DNA of 7,755 bases from Spirochaetes bacterium RBG_16_67_19 (GTDB taxonomy: Bacteria; Spirochaetota; Spirochaetia; SZUA-6; DRHE01): the NCBI GenBank assembly GCA_001829505.1, contig MIBK01000120.1, positions 1-7,755 of the forward strand, in the 5' to 3' direction. Shown here piece after piece: positions 1 to 6,142 of this stretch. The translations under genes and the position numbers were made by a program. The notes below the pieces were generated by a model. The model did not search any database. It saw only the letters and a program-made list of their open reading frames with translations, and was not told the origin of the DNA. The stretch's first letter is position 1, and each line of letters begins with the position of its first letter.

Positions 1-117
1 CGGGCATATGGGGTGGCAAAGGTGTTCGGGGCGGTTTTTGACCTTTCTGAACAGAATCTCCAGAAGACTAGCCCATTTAGGGTACCCCCTATTCTCAGTC
101 GATATTCGAGGATAACG

Positions 118-140
118 AAAAAGCCAATTTCAGATTGGCT
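118..140 (-). terminator. Possible rho-independent terminator, leftward
   Basis: On the minus strand a perfect 7-bp stem, AGCCAAT / ATTGGCT with a 5-nt loop (122-140), runs directly into a T-tract (five T counting the last stem base, 122-118) and then CG. The stem is not GC-rich, so strength is moderate at best. It lies about 327 bp past the ilvD stop, far for an operon terminator, so it may serve as a backup or belong to an unseen transcript. The plus-strand reading has no T-tract. Confidence 0.35.
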
Positions 141-266
141 ATCCGGCGACCCTTCAAGGTACGCACGTTGGCTGGTCATGAAAGAAACGAGGGTTAATAC
201 GATGCAGAATCCAATGGCTGCGTTCTCCCTCAATCAGCAAACGACGCTCTTGAAGGCGCTGGCTTC

Positions 267-287
267 AAAAAAAGCAGTTCGCGTGCT
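267..287 (-). terminator. Weak possible terminator downstream of ilvD
   Basis: On the minus strand a short hairpin (AGCA, 7-nt loop, TGCT) is followed by seven consecutive T residues (273-267). The T-tract is good but the 4-bp stem is weak. It lies about 180 bp beyond the ilvD stop, the nearest T-run downstream of the ilvCD operon. Rho-dependent ending is equally possible. Confidence 0.22.
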
Positions 288-466
288 CATCGGTTACTTT
301 GTTCAGCTACTTTCGAGTATGGCTGAAATCCCACGAAGCCGCAGTGTATCCCCCAACGCACGCCGTACCTTCTGTCCGAATCCGCCCTCATGTCGCCCAA
401 GGGCCCAGGCCTTCGGGAAAGATACCCCGCAGCACCGCCGCCCGGCCGGCCGCAGTCAATTCCGGC

Positions 467-2305
467 TCAGCAATCCTTGGGCAGGCGGCGCACCGCGCCG
501 GTGTCCGCCGAGGAGGTGAGCAAGGCGTAGACCTTCAGGGCCTGCGAAACCTCCCGCTTCCGGTCCCGGGGGGTGAAGGCCGCCGCACCCTGGGCCTCCT
601 CCGCTTTCCGCCGCCGGGCCAGCTCCGCATCGGAATGCTCCACCCGCAGGCTGCGGGCCGCGATATCGATGTTGATGAGGTCTCCGTCCTTGACCAGCCC
701 GATGGCTCCGCCCTCGGCGGCCTCCGGGGAGACGTGCCCTATGGAAAGGCCCGAGGTGCCCCCCGAGAAGCGGCCGTCGGTGATCAGGGCGCAGGCCTTG
801 CCCAGCTGCCGGGCCTTGATGTAAGAGGTGGGGTACAGCATCTCCTGCATGCCCGGACCGCCCTTGGGCCCTTCATAGCGGATCACCACCACATCGCCTT
901 CCTGGACCTTGCCGCCCAGGATCCCGTCGCAGGCACTCTCCTGGGAGGAGAACACCTTGGCCGGGCCGCGGAACTTGAAGATCGAGGGGTCCACCCCGGC
1001 GGTCTTTACGATGGAGCCGCGCTCAGCCAGGTTGCCGTACAGCACGGCCAGGCCCCCGTCCCGGTAGTAGCAGTGGGCCAGATCGCGGATGCAGCCCTTC
1101 TCCCGGTCCAGGTCCAGCTCCCGATAGCGGCTGGCCTGGGAGCCCATCACCCGGCTGGGCACTCCCGCCGGGGCGCTGGCGTACAGCTCGCGGGCTTCCG
1201 CCGTGCAACCGGGGGAGACGGGGTCCCAGCGCTCCAGGGCCGCCTTCAGGGTCAAGCCGTCGGCGCGCACCACCGAGGAGTCCAGCAGGCCCGCCCGCTC
1301 CAGCTCCCCTAGGATGCCGTGGATGCCGCCGGCGCGGTTCACGTCCTCCACGTGGTAGTGGGAGCTGGGCGCCACCTTGCACAGGCAGGGGATCTTGCGC
1401 GACAGCCGGTCTATATCGGCCATGGTGAAGTCCACCCCCGCTTCCTGGGCGATGGCCAGCAGGTGCAGCACCGTGTTGGTCGACCCGCCCATGGCGATGT
1501 CCAGGGCCATGGCGTTCAGGAAGGCGGCCTTGGAGCCGATGGAGCGGGGCAGCACGGAGGCATCCCCCCGGCCGTACCAGGCCTCGGCCATGGCCACGAT
1601 ACGCCGGCCGGCCAGCTCGAAAAGCTTCACCCGGTTGGCGTGCGTGGCCACCACCGTGCCGTTCCCGGGCAGGGCCAGGCCCAGGGCCTCGTTCAGGCAA
1701 TTCATGGAGTTGGCCGTGAACATGCCCGAGCAGCTTCCGCAAGTGGGGCAGGCGGCGCTCTCCACCAAGGCCACCTGCTCGTCGCTGGCCGCAGGGTCTC
1801 CGGCCAGGACCATGGCGTCCACCAGGTCGTAGCGCTTGTCCCCGCTCACCCCGGCCTCCATCGGTCCCCCGGACACGAAGATCGCCGGGATGTTCAGGCG
1901 CATGGCCGCCATGAGCATGCCCGGGGTGATCTTGTCGCAGTTGGAGATGCACACCAGGGCGTCCACCGTGTGGGCGTTGGCCATGTACTCCACGCTGTCG
2001 GCGATCAGCTCGCGGGAGGGCAAGGAGTAGAGCATGCCCCCGTGGCCCATGGCGATGCCGTCGTCGATGGCGATGGTGTTGAACTCCGCCGCGAAGCAGC
2101 CGGCCTGCTCGATGACCTTCTTCACCTGCTGCCCGATCTCGTGCAGGTGCACGTGCCCGGGCACGAACTGGGTGAAGGAGTTGACTACCGCCACCAGCGG
2201 GCGGCCGATCTGGCTGTCCTTCAGCCCGTTGGCCCTCCACAGAGCGCGGGCGCCGGCCATGCGCCGGCCCTGAAGGGTGACGGAGCTGCGCAGGGGGATC
2301 GCCAT
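467..2305 (-). CDS. ilvD: Dihydroxyacid dehydratase IlvD
   Basis: Cytoplasmic Fe-S dehydratase that converts 2,3-dihydroxyisovalerate and 2,3-dihydroxy-3-methylvalerate to the 2-oxoacids leading to valine, leucine and isoleucine. The 612-residue product matches E. coli IlvD (616 aa) almost end to end from memory. Visible landmarks: [14 protein letters not shown] (41-54), [14 protein letters not shown] (81-94), the cluster-site cysteines in [10 protein letters not shown] (C123) and [18 protein letters not shown] (C186, C189, C192), AMGGSTNT in the middle, and the late [13 protein letters not shown] and [12 protein letters not shown] motifs. The VPGHVHL segment is the E. coli type, without the CNxHL cysteine of plant-type [2Fe-2S] enzymes, so an oxygen-sensitive [4Fe-4S] cluster is likely (inference). 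I chose the ATG at 2305 because it follows AAGGAGA at good spacing and matches the family N-terminus; an upstream in-frame ATG at 2377 would lie inside ilvC. It is the second gene of the ilvC-ilvD operon, 14 bp after the ilvC stop. Confidence 0.97.
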   Translation of the reverse strand: MAIPLRSSVTLQGRRMAGARALWRANGLKDSQIGRPLVAVVNSFTQFVPGHVHLHEIGQQVKKVIEQAGCFAAEFNTIAIDDGIAMGHGGMLYSLPSRELIADSVEYMANAHTVDALVCISNCDKITPGMLMAAMRLNIPAIFVSGGPMEAGVSGDKRYDLVDAMVLAGDPAASDEQVALVESAACPTCGSCSGMFTANSMNCLNEALGLALPGNGTVVATHANRVKLFELAGRRIVAMAEAWYGRGDASVLPRSIGSKAAFLNAMALDIAMGGSTNTVLHLLAIAQEAGVDFTMADIDRLSRKIPCLCKVAPSSHYHVEDVNRAGGIHGILGELERAGLLDSSVVRADGLTLKAALERWDPVSPGCTAEARELYASAPAGVPSRVMGSQASRYRELDLDREKGCIRDLAHCYYRDGGLAVLYGNLAERGSIVKTAGVDPSIFKFRGPAKVFSSQESACDGILGGKVQEGDVVVIRYEGPKGGPGMQEMLYPTSYIKARQLGKACALITDGRFSGGTSGLSIGHVSPEAAEGGAIGLVKDGDLINIDIAARSLRVEHSDAELARRRKAEEAQGAAAFTPRDRKREVSQALKVYALLTSSADTGAVRRLPKDC

Positions 2306-2319
2306 GGGTTTCTCCTTGT
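2306..2319 (-). promoter_or_regulatory. ilvD ribosome binding site in the ilvC-ilvD gap
   Basis: The whole 14-bp gap between the ilvC TAA and the ilvD ATG is taken up by AAGGAGA plus spacer. This supports one transcript with independent ribosome loading for ilvD and fixes the ilvD start. Confidence 0.8.
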
Positions 2320-3378
2320 TTATCTCTTTTTCCAGTTCTCGGGGCGCAGGGAGCGTACCGCCGCTCCGGCTTTCCACATCTCCGAGTCGCGGATGGTCTT
2401 GAGCTCCGCTTCCAGCTTCTCCCGGTAATCCGGTGCGCTGTTGACCCTCAAGACGATCTCGGTCTCCTTGCCGTCCTTGACGGACTGGTACAGCTCGCGG
2501 AACACGGGCAGGGTGGAGGCCTTGAAGCGCGGCTTCCAGTCCAGGGCGCCGCGCTGGGCGGTGGTGGAGCAGTTGGCGTACATCCAGTCCATGCCGTTCT
2601 CGGCCACCAGGCGGATCAGGCTCTGGGTGAACTCCTCCACGGTCTCGTTGAAGGCCTCGCTGGGGGAATGTCCGTTCTCGCGAAGCACGTCGTACTGCGC
2701 TTCCATGATGCCGGCGATCGCTCCCATCAGCACCCCGCGCTCCCCGGTCAGGTCGCTGTAGACTTCCTGCTGGAAGGTGGTGGGGAACAGGTAGCCGGAG
2801 CCGATGGCGATGCCTACCGCCAGGGTGCGCTCCAGCGCGCGCCCGGTGTGGTCCTGGAACACGGCGTAGCTGGAGTTGATGCCGCTCTTGGCCAGGAAGT
2901 TGGCGCGCACGCTGGCCCCCGAGCCCTTGGGAGCCACCAGGATCACGTCCACGGTGGGGGGCGGGATCACCCCGGTCTGCTCCTTGTACACGATGGAGAA
3001 GCCGTGGGAGAAGTACAGGGCGTCCCCTTCCTTCAGGCAGGCCTTCAGCTTCGGCCAGATGACCTTCTGCGCGGCGTCGGACACCAGGTACTGGATGATC
3101 GTCGCCTTTTTCGCCGCCTCTTCAATGGGGAAAAGGGTCTTGCCCGGCACCCAGCCGTCTTTCACGGCCTTGTCCCATTCCCGCTTGAACTCCGGGGCCT
3201 GGCCGATGATGACCTTGAAGCCGTTGTCGCGCATGTTCAGCGACTGGGCGGGGCCCTGCACGCCGTAGCCGATCACGGCGATCACCTCGTTTTTCAGGAC
3301 CTCCTTGGCCTTCGCCAACGGGAACTCCTCGCGGGTGATCACCTCTTCCATCGTGCCGCCGAAATCGATCCTGGCCAT
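2320..3378 (-). CDS. ilvC: Ketol-acid reductoisomerase, fungal Ilv5-like
   Basis: Catalyses the Mg-dependent alkyl shift and NAD(P)H reduction of 2-acetolactate and 2-aceto-2-hydroxybutyrate, the step before IlvD. The product is 352 residues. The N-terminal Rossmann domain carries GYGVQG (37-42). SHGFS (H125) and APKGSG (149-154) follow. The C-terminal knotted domain supplies the metal ligands D209-x3-E213 and E245-x3-E249, and CSTTAQRG (270-277) is the substrate loop. Runs such as [20 protein letters not shown] and a C-terminus ending in RPEN plus a short tail match yeast Ilv5 from memory, unlike the 490-residue enzyme of E. coli or the common ~330-residue bacterial form. Bacteroidetes enzymes share this type. 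The ATG at 3378 follows AGGAGG (3388-3383) and gives the expected N-terminus; the frame stays open upstream into the antisense of ilvY, which is not coding. It is the first gene of the operon and divergent from ilvY. The cofactor loop is unusual (see findings). Confidence 0.96.
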   Translation of the reverse strand: MARIDFGGTMEEVITREEFPLAKAKEVLKNEVIAVIGYGVQGPAQSLNMRDNGFKVIIGQAPEFKREWDKAVKDGWVPGKTLFPIEEAAKKATIIQYLVSDAAQKVIWPKLKACLKEGDALYFSHGFSIVYKEQTGVIPPPTVDVILVAPKGSGASVRANFLAKSGINSSYAVFQDHTGRALERTLAVGIAIGSGYLFPTTFQQEVYSDLTGERGVLMGAIAGIMEAQYDVLRENGHSPSEAFNETVEEFTQSLIRLVAENGMDWMYANCSTTAQRGALDWKPRFKASTLPVFRELYQSVKDGKETEIVLRVNSAPDYREKLEAELKTIRDSEMWKAGAAVRSLRPENWKKR

Positions 3379-3403
3379 ACCGCCTCCTGGTTCTTGATGC
3401 CTC

Positions 3404-3432
3404 ATTATGGCCCTTTCGGACGACAATGGGAA
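3404..3432 (-). promoter_or_regulatory. Candidate ilvC promoter
   Basis: On the minus strand TTCCCA (3432-3427, 4 of 6 bases of the -35 consensus), a 17-bp spacer and CATAAT (3409-3404, 5 of 6 of the -10) form a plausible sigma-70 promoter. The start would fall near 3397, giving a leader of about 19 nt that includes the AGGAGG of ilvC. The poor -35 fits a promoter needing an activator. A competing -10-like TATAAC exists at 3462-3457, with no good -35. Prediction from sequence only. Confidence 0.4.
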
Positions 3433-3434
3433 TA

Positions 3435-3463
3435 TTGCTGTAAATGATACTTTTGCGTTATAG
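3435..3463 (+). promoter_or_regulatory. Candidate ilvY promoter
   Basis: TTGCTG (3435-3440), a 17-bp spacer and TTATAG (3458-3463; or TATAGT with an 18-bp spacer) read toward ilvY. The predicted start near 3470 lies inside the LysR box at 3466-3480, so bound IlvY would block its own transcription, as known for enterobacterial ilvY. The leader would be only about 16 nt. Confidence 0.35.
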
Positions 3464-3465
3464 TG

Positions 3466-3480
3466 TTGCAGGAAACGCAA
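3466..3480. promoter_or_regulatory. LysR-type operator (IlvY box)
   Basis: TTGC-N7-GCAA is a perfect 15-bp dyad of the T-N11-A form bound by LysR-type regulators; with flanking bases it reads GTTGC-N7-GCAAC (3465-3481). A further perfect 7-bp inverted repeat, TTGCGTT (3453-3459) and AACGCAA (3474-3480), overlaps it. A degenerate second site, TTGC-N7-GATA at 3435-3449, is centred 31 bp away, about three helical turns. Relative to the candidate ilvC start (3397) the centres fall near -76 and -45, the usual regulatory-site/activation-site layout of this family. Assignment to IlvY rests on adjacency. Confidence 0.6.
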
Positions 3481-3486
3481 CGAACC

Positions 3487-4374
3487 ATGGACCAGCACTC
3501 CCTGAGGATCTTCCTGGCCCTGGCCGAAACCCTGCACTTCGGCCGGGCCAGCCGCCTGGCCAACCTGAGCCCCTCGGCCCTGAGCAGGGCCGTCCGGCGC
3601 ATGGAGGAGGAGGTGGGCCGGGAGCTGTTCAGCCGCGACAACCGCAGGGTGGAGCTGACCGCGGCCGGGCGCGGCTTCCGCCGCTACGCCCGGGAAGCCC
3701 TGGCGGGCTGGGAGCAGCTGGCCCGCTCGCTGGCCTCCGAGCCGGAAGCGGTGAGCGGGGAGCTCACCGTGTACTGCTCGGTGGCCGCCGCCTACACCGT
3801 GCTGACCGAGCTTTTCCGGACCTTCCGCCAGGCGCACCCCGGCGTGCACCTGCGCCTGCAGACCGGCGACCCGGCGGAGGCTCTGGAGAGGGTGGCCAGC
3901 GGCCAGGCGGACGTCACCGTGGCCGCCCGGCCGCACAGCCTCCCGCGCGCCCTGGTTTTTAAAACCGTGGCGGTCACGCCCCTGCTGTTCGTCGCTCCGA
4001 CAGTGCCCTGCGAAGCCGATGCCCTGGCCCGCCGCACGCCCATCCCCTGGGACCGCATGCCCATGGTCCTGTCGGCCACCGGCCTGTCGCGGCGGCGGGC
4101 CGAAGCCTGGTTCCGGGCCCGCGGGCTGCACCCGCACGTGTACGCCGAGGTGTCCGGGCACGAGGCGATCATCTCCATGGTGCGCCTGGGCTGCGGCGTG
4201 GGAATCGTGCCCCGCCTGGTGCTGGAGCGCTTCGCCCAGAAAAACGAGGTGCGACTGCTGGAAGTCGAGCCGCCTCTGGAGCCATACATCGTGGGCCTAT
4301 GCGCGCGCCGGCGCCGGCTAGACTTCCCGCCGGCCCGGGCCTTCTGGGATTCGACCCCGGAGGCGCACTGTTGA
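3487..4374 (+). CDS. ilvY: LysR-family activator IlvY
   Basis: Regulator of ilvC that, in the characterised enterobacterial protein, senses acetolactate or acetohydroxybutyrate and activates the divergent ilvC gene. The 295-residue product has an N-terminal winged helix-turn-helix: HFGRASRLANLSPSALSRAV (17-36), then EEEVGRELFSRDNRRVELTAAG up to about 61. An effector-binding domain follows, with family signatures SGELTVYCSVAAAY (90-103), TGDPAEALERVASGQAD (126-142), RRRAEAWFR (202-210), SGHEAIISMVRLGCGVGIVP (223-242) and a C-terminal region around CARRRRLDF. These align well with E. coli IlvY from memory, so I prefer IlvY to a generic LysR call. The ATG at 3487 has an AGGAAA at a loose 13-nt spacing; an in-frame GTG at 3463 would add eight residues but lies in the operator. 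The last codons and TGA overlap the -35 of the next gene. Transcribed away from the ilvCD operon. Confidence 0.93.
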   Translation: MDQHSLRIFLALAETLHFGRASRLANLSPSALSRAVRRMEEEVGRELFSRDNRRVELTAAGRGFRRYAREALAGWEQLARSLASEPEAVSGELTVYCSVAAAYTVLTELFRTFRQAHPGVHLRLQTGDPAEALERVASGQADVTVAARPHSLPRALVFKTVAVTPLLFVAPTVPCEADALARRTPIPWDRMPMVLSATGLSRRRAEAWFRARGLHPHVYAEVSGHEAIISMVRLGCGVGIVPRLVLERFAQKNEVRLLEVEPPLEPYIVGLCARRRRLDFPPARAFWDSTPEAHC

Positions 4375-4400
4375 CGGCAGTTCCGGGCGGGGACTACAAT
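4371..4400 (+). promoter_or_regulatory. Strong promoter for the reductase, leaderless layout
   Basis: TTGACG (4371-4376, 5 of 6), an 18-bp spacer and TACAAT (4395-4400, 5 of 6) form the best sigma-70 match in the window. Only six bases separate the -10 from the ATG at 4407, so transcription should begin at or within a base or two of the start codon. The -35 overlaps the ilvY stop codon (4372-4374). Confidence 0.6.
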
Positions 4401-4406
4401 CCGGAT

Positions 4407-5519
4407 ATGCAAAGGCGAGCGCTGGGCCGGACGGGACTGGAGCTGTCGCTCCTGGGCTTCGGGGGTTTCCACCTGGTGGAGGTCACCCGCGGGGAGGCCT
4501 CCTGGCTGCTGAACACCTACCTGGACCGGGGCGGCAACTACATCGAGACCGCGGCCCAGTACGGGGACGGGATCTCCGAGCGCAAGATCGGCGAGGCCGT
4601 TTCCCACCGCCGCTCCGAGTTCGTGCTGGCCACCAAGACCGGCAAGCGCACGCGGGCGGAGGCGCTGGCCAGCCTGGAGCGTTCCCTGGCCAACCTGCGC
4701 ACCGACCACGTGGACCTGTTCTTCATGCACGAGCCGCAGACCGTGGCCGAGGCCCGGGCCATCCTGGCCCCCGGCGGGGCCATGGAGGCCTTCGCGGAAG
4801 CCAAACGGGCCGGCAAGGCGCGCTTCGTGGCCGTGTCCGGGCACGGGCGGCCGGCCGGCATCCTGCATTCGGTGCAGAACCATCCCTACGACGTGCTGAT
4901 GACCGGCTTCAACTACCTGGACCGTTTCAACTACCCCCAGCTGGAGGGGGAGCTCCTGCCGCTGTGCCAGGCCAAGGGGGTGGGCGTGCTGGGCATGAAG
5001 GCCCTGGGTGACGGGTACCTGCACCGCGACCCGGCCACCGCCATCCGCTATACCCTCAGCCTGCCCATCGCTTCCCTGGTCATCGGCATCAACAGCCGGG
5101 AATACCTCGAACAGGACCTGCGCATCGTGGAGCGTTTCCGGCCGCTGGCCGGGAAGGAAAAGGAGAGGCTCTACCGCACCGCCCCGGAGCTCGGCGACTA
5201 CGTCTGCCGGCTGTGCGGGAAGTGCCGCAATGGCGCGGGCCTGGACCCGCAGGAGGTCTTCCTGCTGGAAGGGCTGTTCGACCGGCAGATGGACAGCCAG
5301 CGGGTCGTGCAGCCGGCCGCCTATGCCCTGCAGGAGCGGCTGAAGCACTGGTTCGACCAGACCGCCTGGGCCCGCGAGGAGTACGGCCGCCTGGCGGCCA
5401 GGGTCGATCCGCAGCGCGACTACACCGCCCTGAACCGGCTGTGCCCGTACGGCATCAATATCGACCGCAAGCTGAAGGTCGCCCACGCCAAGCTGACCGC
5501 CGGGGAGTACCTGGCATGA
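4407..5519 (+). CDS. Aldo/keto reductase with C-terminal Cys (Fe-S type) region
   Basis: Predicted NADPH-dependent oxidoreductase of the aldo/keto reductase superfamily, in the branch with a C-terminal ferredoxin-like segment; the substrate is unknown. The 370-residue product opens with RALGRTGLELSLLGFGG and forms a TIM barrel to about 245. The usual Asp-Tyr-Lys-His tetrad appears as E47, Y52, K77 and H108, with Glu replacing Asp in YIETAAQYG. FFMHEP (105-110), FNYLDR (168-173), GMKALGDG (196-203) and VIGINS (225-230) follow. The C-terminal part holds CRLCGKC (C267, C270, C273) but the usual nearby fourth cysteine is missing; CPYGINI (C346) comes some 70 residues later. The ATG at 4407 matches the family start. 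An in-frame ATG at 4299 lies inside ilvY and is unlikely. No good Shine-Dalgarno is present; the promoter position suggests a leaderless mRNA. The TGA overlaps the next ATG. Cytoplasmic. Confidence 0.88.
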   Translation: MQRRALGRTGLELSLLGFGGFHLVEVTRGEASWLLNTYLDRGGNYIETAAQYGDGISERKIGEAVSHRRSEFVLATKTGKRTRAEALASLERSLANLRTDHVDLFFMHEPQTVAEARAILAPGGAMEAFAEAKRAGKARFVAVSGHGRPAGILHSVQNHPYDVLMTGFNYLDRFNYPQLEGELLPLCQAKGVGVLGMKALGDGYLHRDPATAIRYTLSLPIASLVIGINSREYLEQDLRIVERFRPLAGKEKERLYRTAPELGDYVCRLCGKCRNGAGLDPQEVFLLEGLFDRQMDSQRVVQPAAYALQERLKHWFDQTAWAREEYGRLAARVDPQRDYTALNRLCPYGINIDRKLKVAHAKLTAGEYLA

Positions 5520-6121
5520 AGATCGACCTGTGGACCGAGCACAAGAAGCTGTTCAGCCCGAAGGCGGGCCAGCCGGAGCTGGTCCGCATGCCCCCGCTCG
5601 CCTACCTGATGGTGGACGGCACGGGGGACCCGAACACCTCCCCTGATTTCGCCGCCGCCATCGGCGCCCTGTATTCGCTGGCCTACACGGCGAAGTTCAT
5701 GCTCAAGAAGCAGAGGGGGCTGGACTTCCGGGTGATGCCGCTATCCCTGCGGCTGCACGCGGAGGACCCCAGGGTGTTCCTGGAGGGCCGCAAGCAGGAG
5801 TGGAATTGGACGCTGATGACGGCCCTGCCTTCCGCCGTCACCGCGGCGGACCTCAAGGCGGCGCGGGAGGCAGCCCGGACCAAGAAGAACCCCTCCCCCT
5901 TGGTACGCCGGGAGGTGCTGCGGGAGAGCCTGTGCGCCCAGGTCCTGCACGTGGGGCCCTATGCCGCGGAGAAGCCCACGATCGAAGCGCTGCACGCCTT
6001 CATCGCCGGACAGGGCCTCGCCTTCGCCGGCAGCCATCACGAGATCTACATCTCCGATCCCAACCGCACCGCCCCGGCGAAGCTCAAGACCATCGTGCGC
6101 CAGCCGGTGAAGAAGGCCTGA
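5516..6121 (+). CDS. GyrI-like domain protein (COG4832 type)
   Basis: The 201-residue product belongs to the single-domain GyrI-like small-molecule-binding proteins. I recognise the family from the N-terminal DLWTEHKKLFSPKAG, then PPLAYLMVDGTGDPNTS (26-42), AIGALYSLAYTAKF (48-61), a WNWTLM strand (96-101), LCAQVLHVGPYAAEKPTI (139-156) and the C-terminal HHEIYISDPNRTAP (174-187) and LKTIVRQPVKK. GyrI-fold proteins bind hydrophobic or cationic compounds; a few in this group have been reported to hydrolyse cyclopropane-bearing DNA-alkylating toxins. The ligand here is unknown. Where relatives have a Trp-rich patch after the MPL motif, this one reads SLRLHAED, so ligand choice may differ. Its ATG overlaps the reductase TGA as ATGA, indicating co-transcription and translational coupling. 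Start choice is firm because it gives the family N-terminus. Confidence is high for family, low for function. Confidence 0.85.
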   Translation: MKIDLWTEHKKLFSPKAGQPELVRMPPLAYLMVDGTGDPNTSPDFAAAIGALYSLAYTAKFMLKKQRGLDFRVMPLSLRLHAEDPRVFLEGRKQEWNWTLMTALPSAVTAADLKAAREAARTKKNPSPLVRREVLRESLCAQVLHVGPYAAEKPTIEALHAFIAGQGLAFAGSHHEIYISDPNRTAPAKLKTIVRQPVKKA

Positions 6122-6142
6122 GGAGCCGACTCCCGGCGGCGC

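Larger units (their letters stand above)
1..466. other. Low-GC left flank without a convincing gene
   Basis: This stretch lies downstream of ilvD. By hand count 61-300 is about 48% GC, against about 70% in neighbouring coding DNA. Reading frames are open on both strands, but none has the strong G/C third-position bias of the real genes, a good ribosome binding site together with a sensible start, or a product I recognise. The segment holds two hairpins that could end leftward transcription (118-140 and 267-287) and a FseI-like 10-bp palindrome at 443-452. The first 40 bases (GGGTGGCAAAG followed by a TTTTTGACC) faintly recall the ends of IS21-type elements, but no transposase is present and I cannot confirm it. 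Acquired or decayed DNA is an inference from composition only. Confidence 0.5.

Noticed and set aside
1..179. Minus-strand open frame of 59 codons from ATG at 179, running off the left edge
   Set aside because: No Shine-Dalgarno before the ATG, no recognisable family, and it contains the candidate terminator hairpin at 118-140. It could be a real gene fragment only if the frame continues with homology outside the window.
287..391. Minus-strand 34-codon frame just before the T-tract hairpin, with an overlapping ATGA to an 18-codon frame
   Set aside because: No ribosome binding site and no recognisable peptide; short frames of this size arise by chance.
443..452. Palindrome CGGCCGGCCG downstream of ilvD
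   Set aside because: Short GC palindromes are common in DNA of this composition, and it is not followed by a T-tract.
13..519. Plus-strand 168-codon open frame starting with GTG
   Set aside because: Composition changes halfway, the end runs antisense into ilvD, and the product has Arg/Pro-rich low-complexity sequence with no family resemblance.
1319..2428. Long plus-strand frame (369 codons) antisense to ilvD
   Set aside because: A shadow of ilvD codon bias in GC-rich DNA; the protein is His/Gly/Val-rich without any motif, while the opposite strand is unmistakable IlvD.
3379..4161. Upstream in-frame extension of ilvC by 261 codons
   Set aside because: It is antisense to ilvY, low complexity, and removes the control region; the AGGAGG and family N-terminus fix the start at 3378.
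3792..5486. 564-codon minus-strand frame across ilvY and the reductase
   Set aside because: It spans two well-supported genes in antisense and shows only Gly/Ala/Arg/Gln-rich sequence; a GC-rich shadow.
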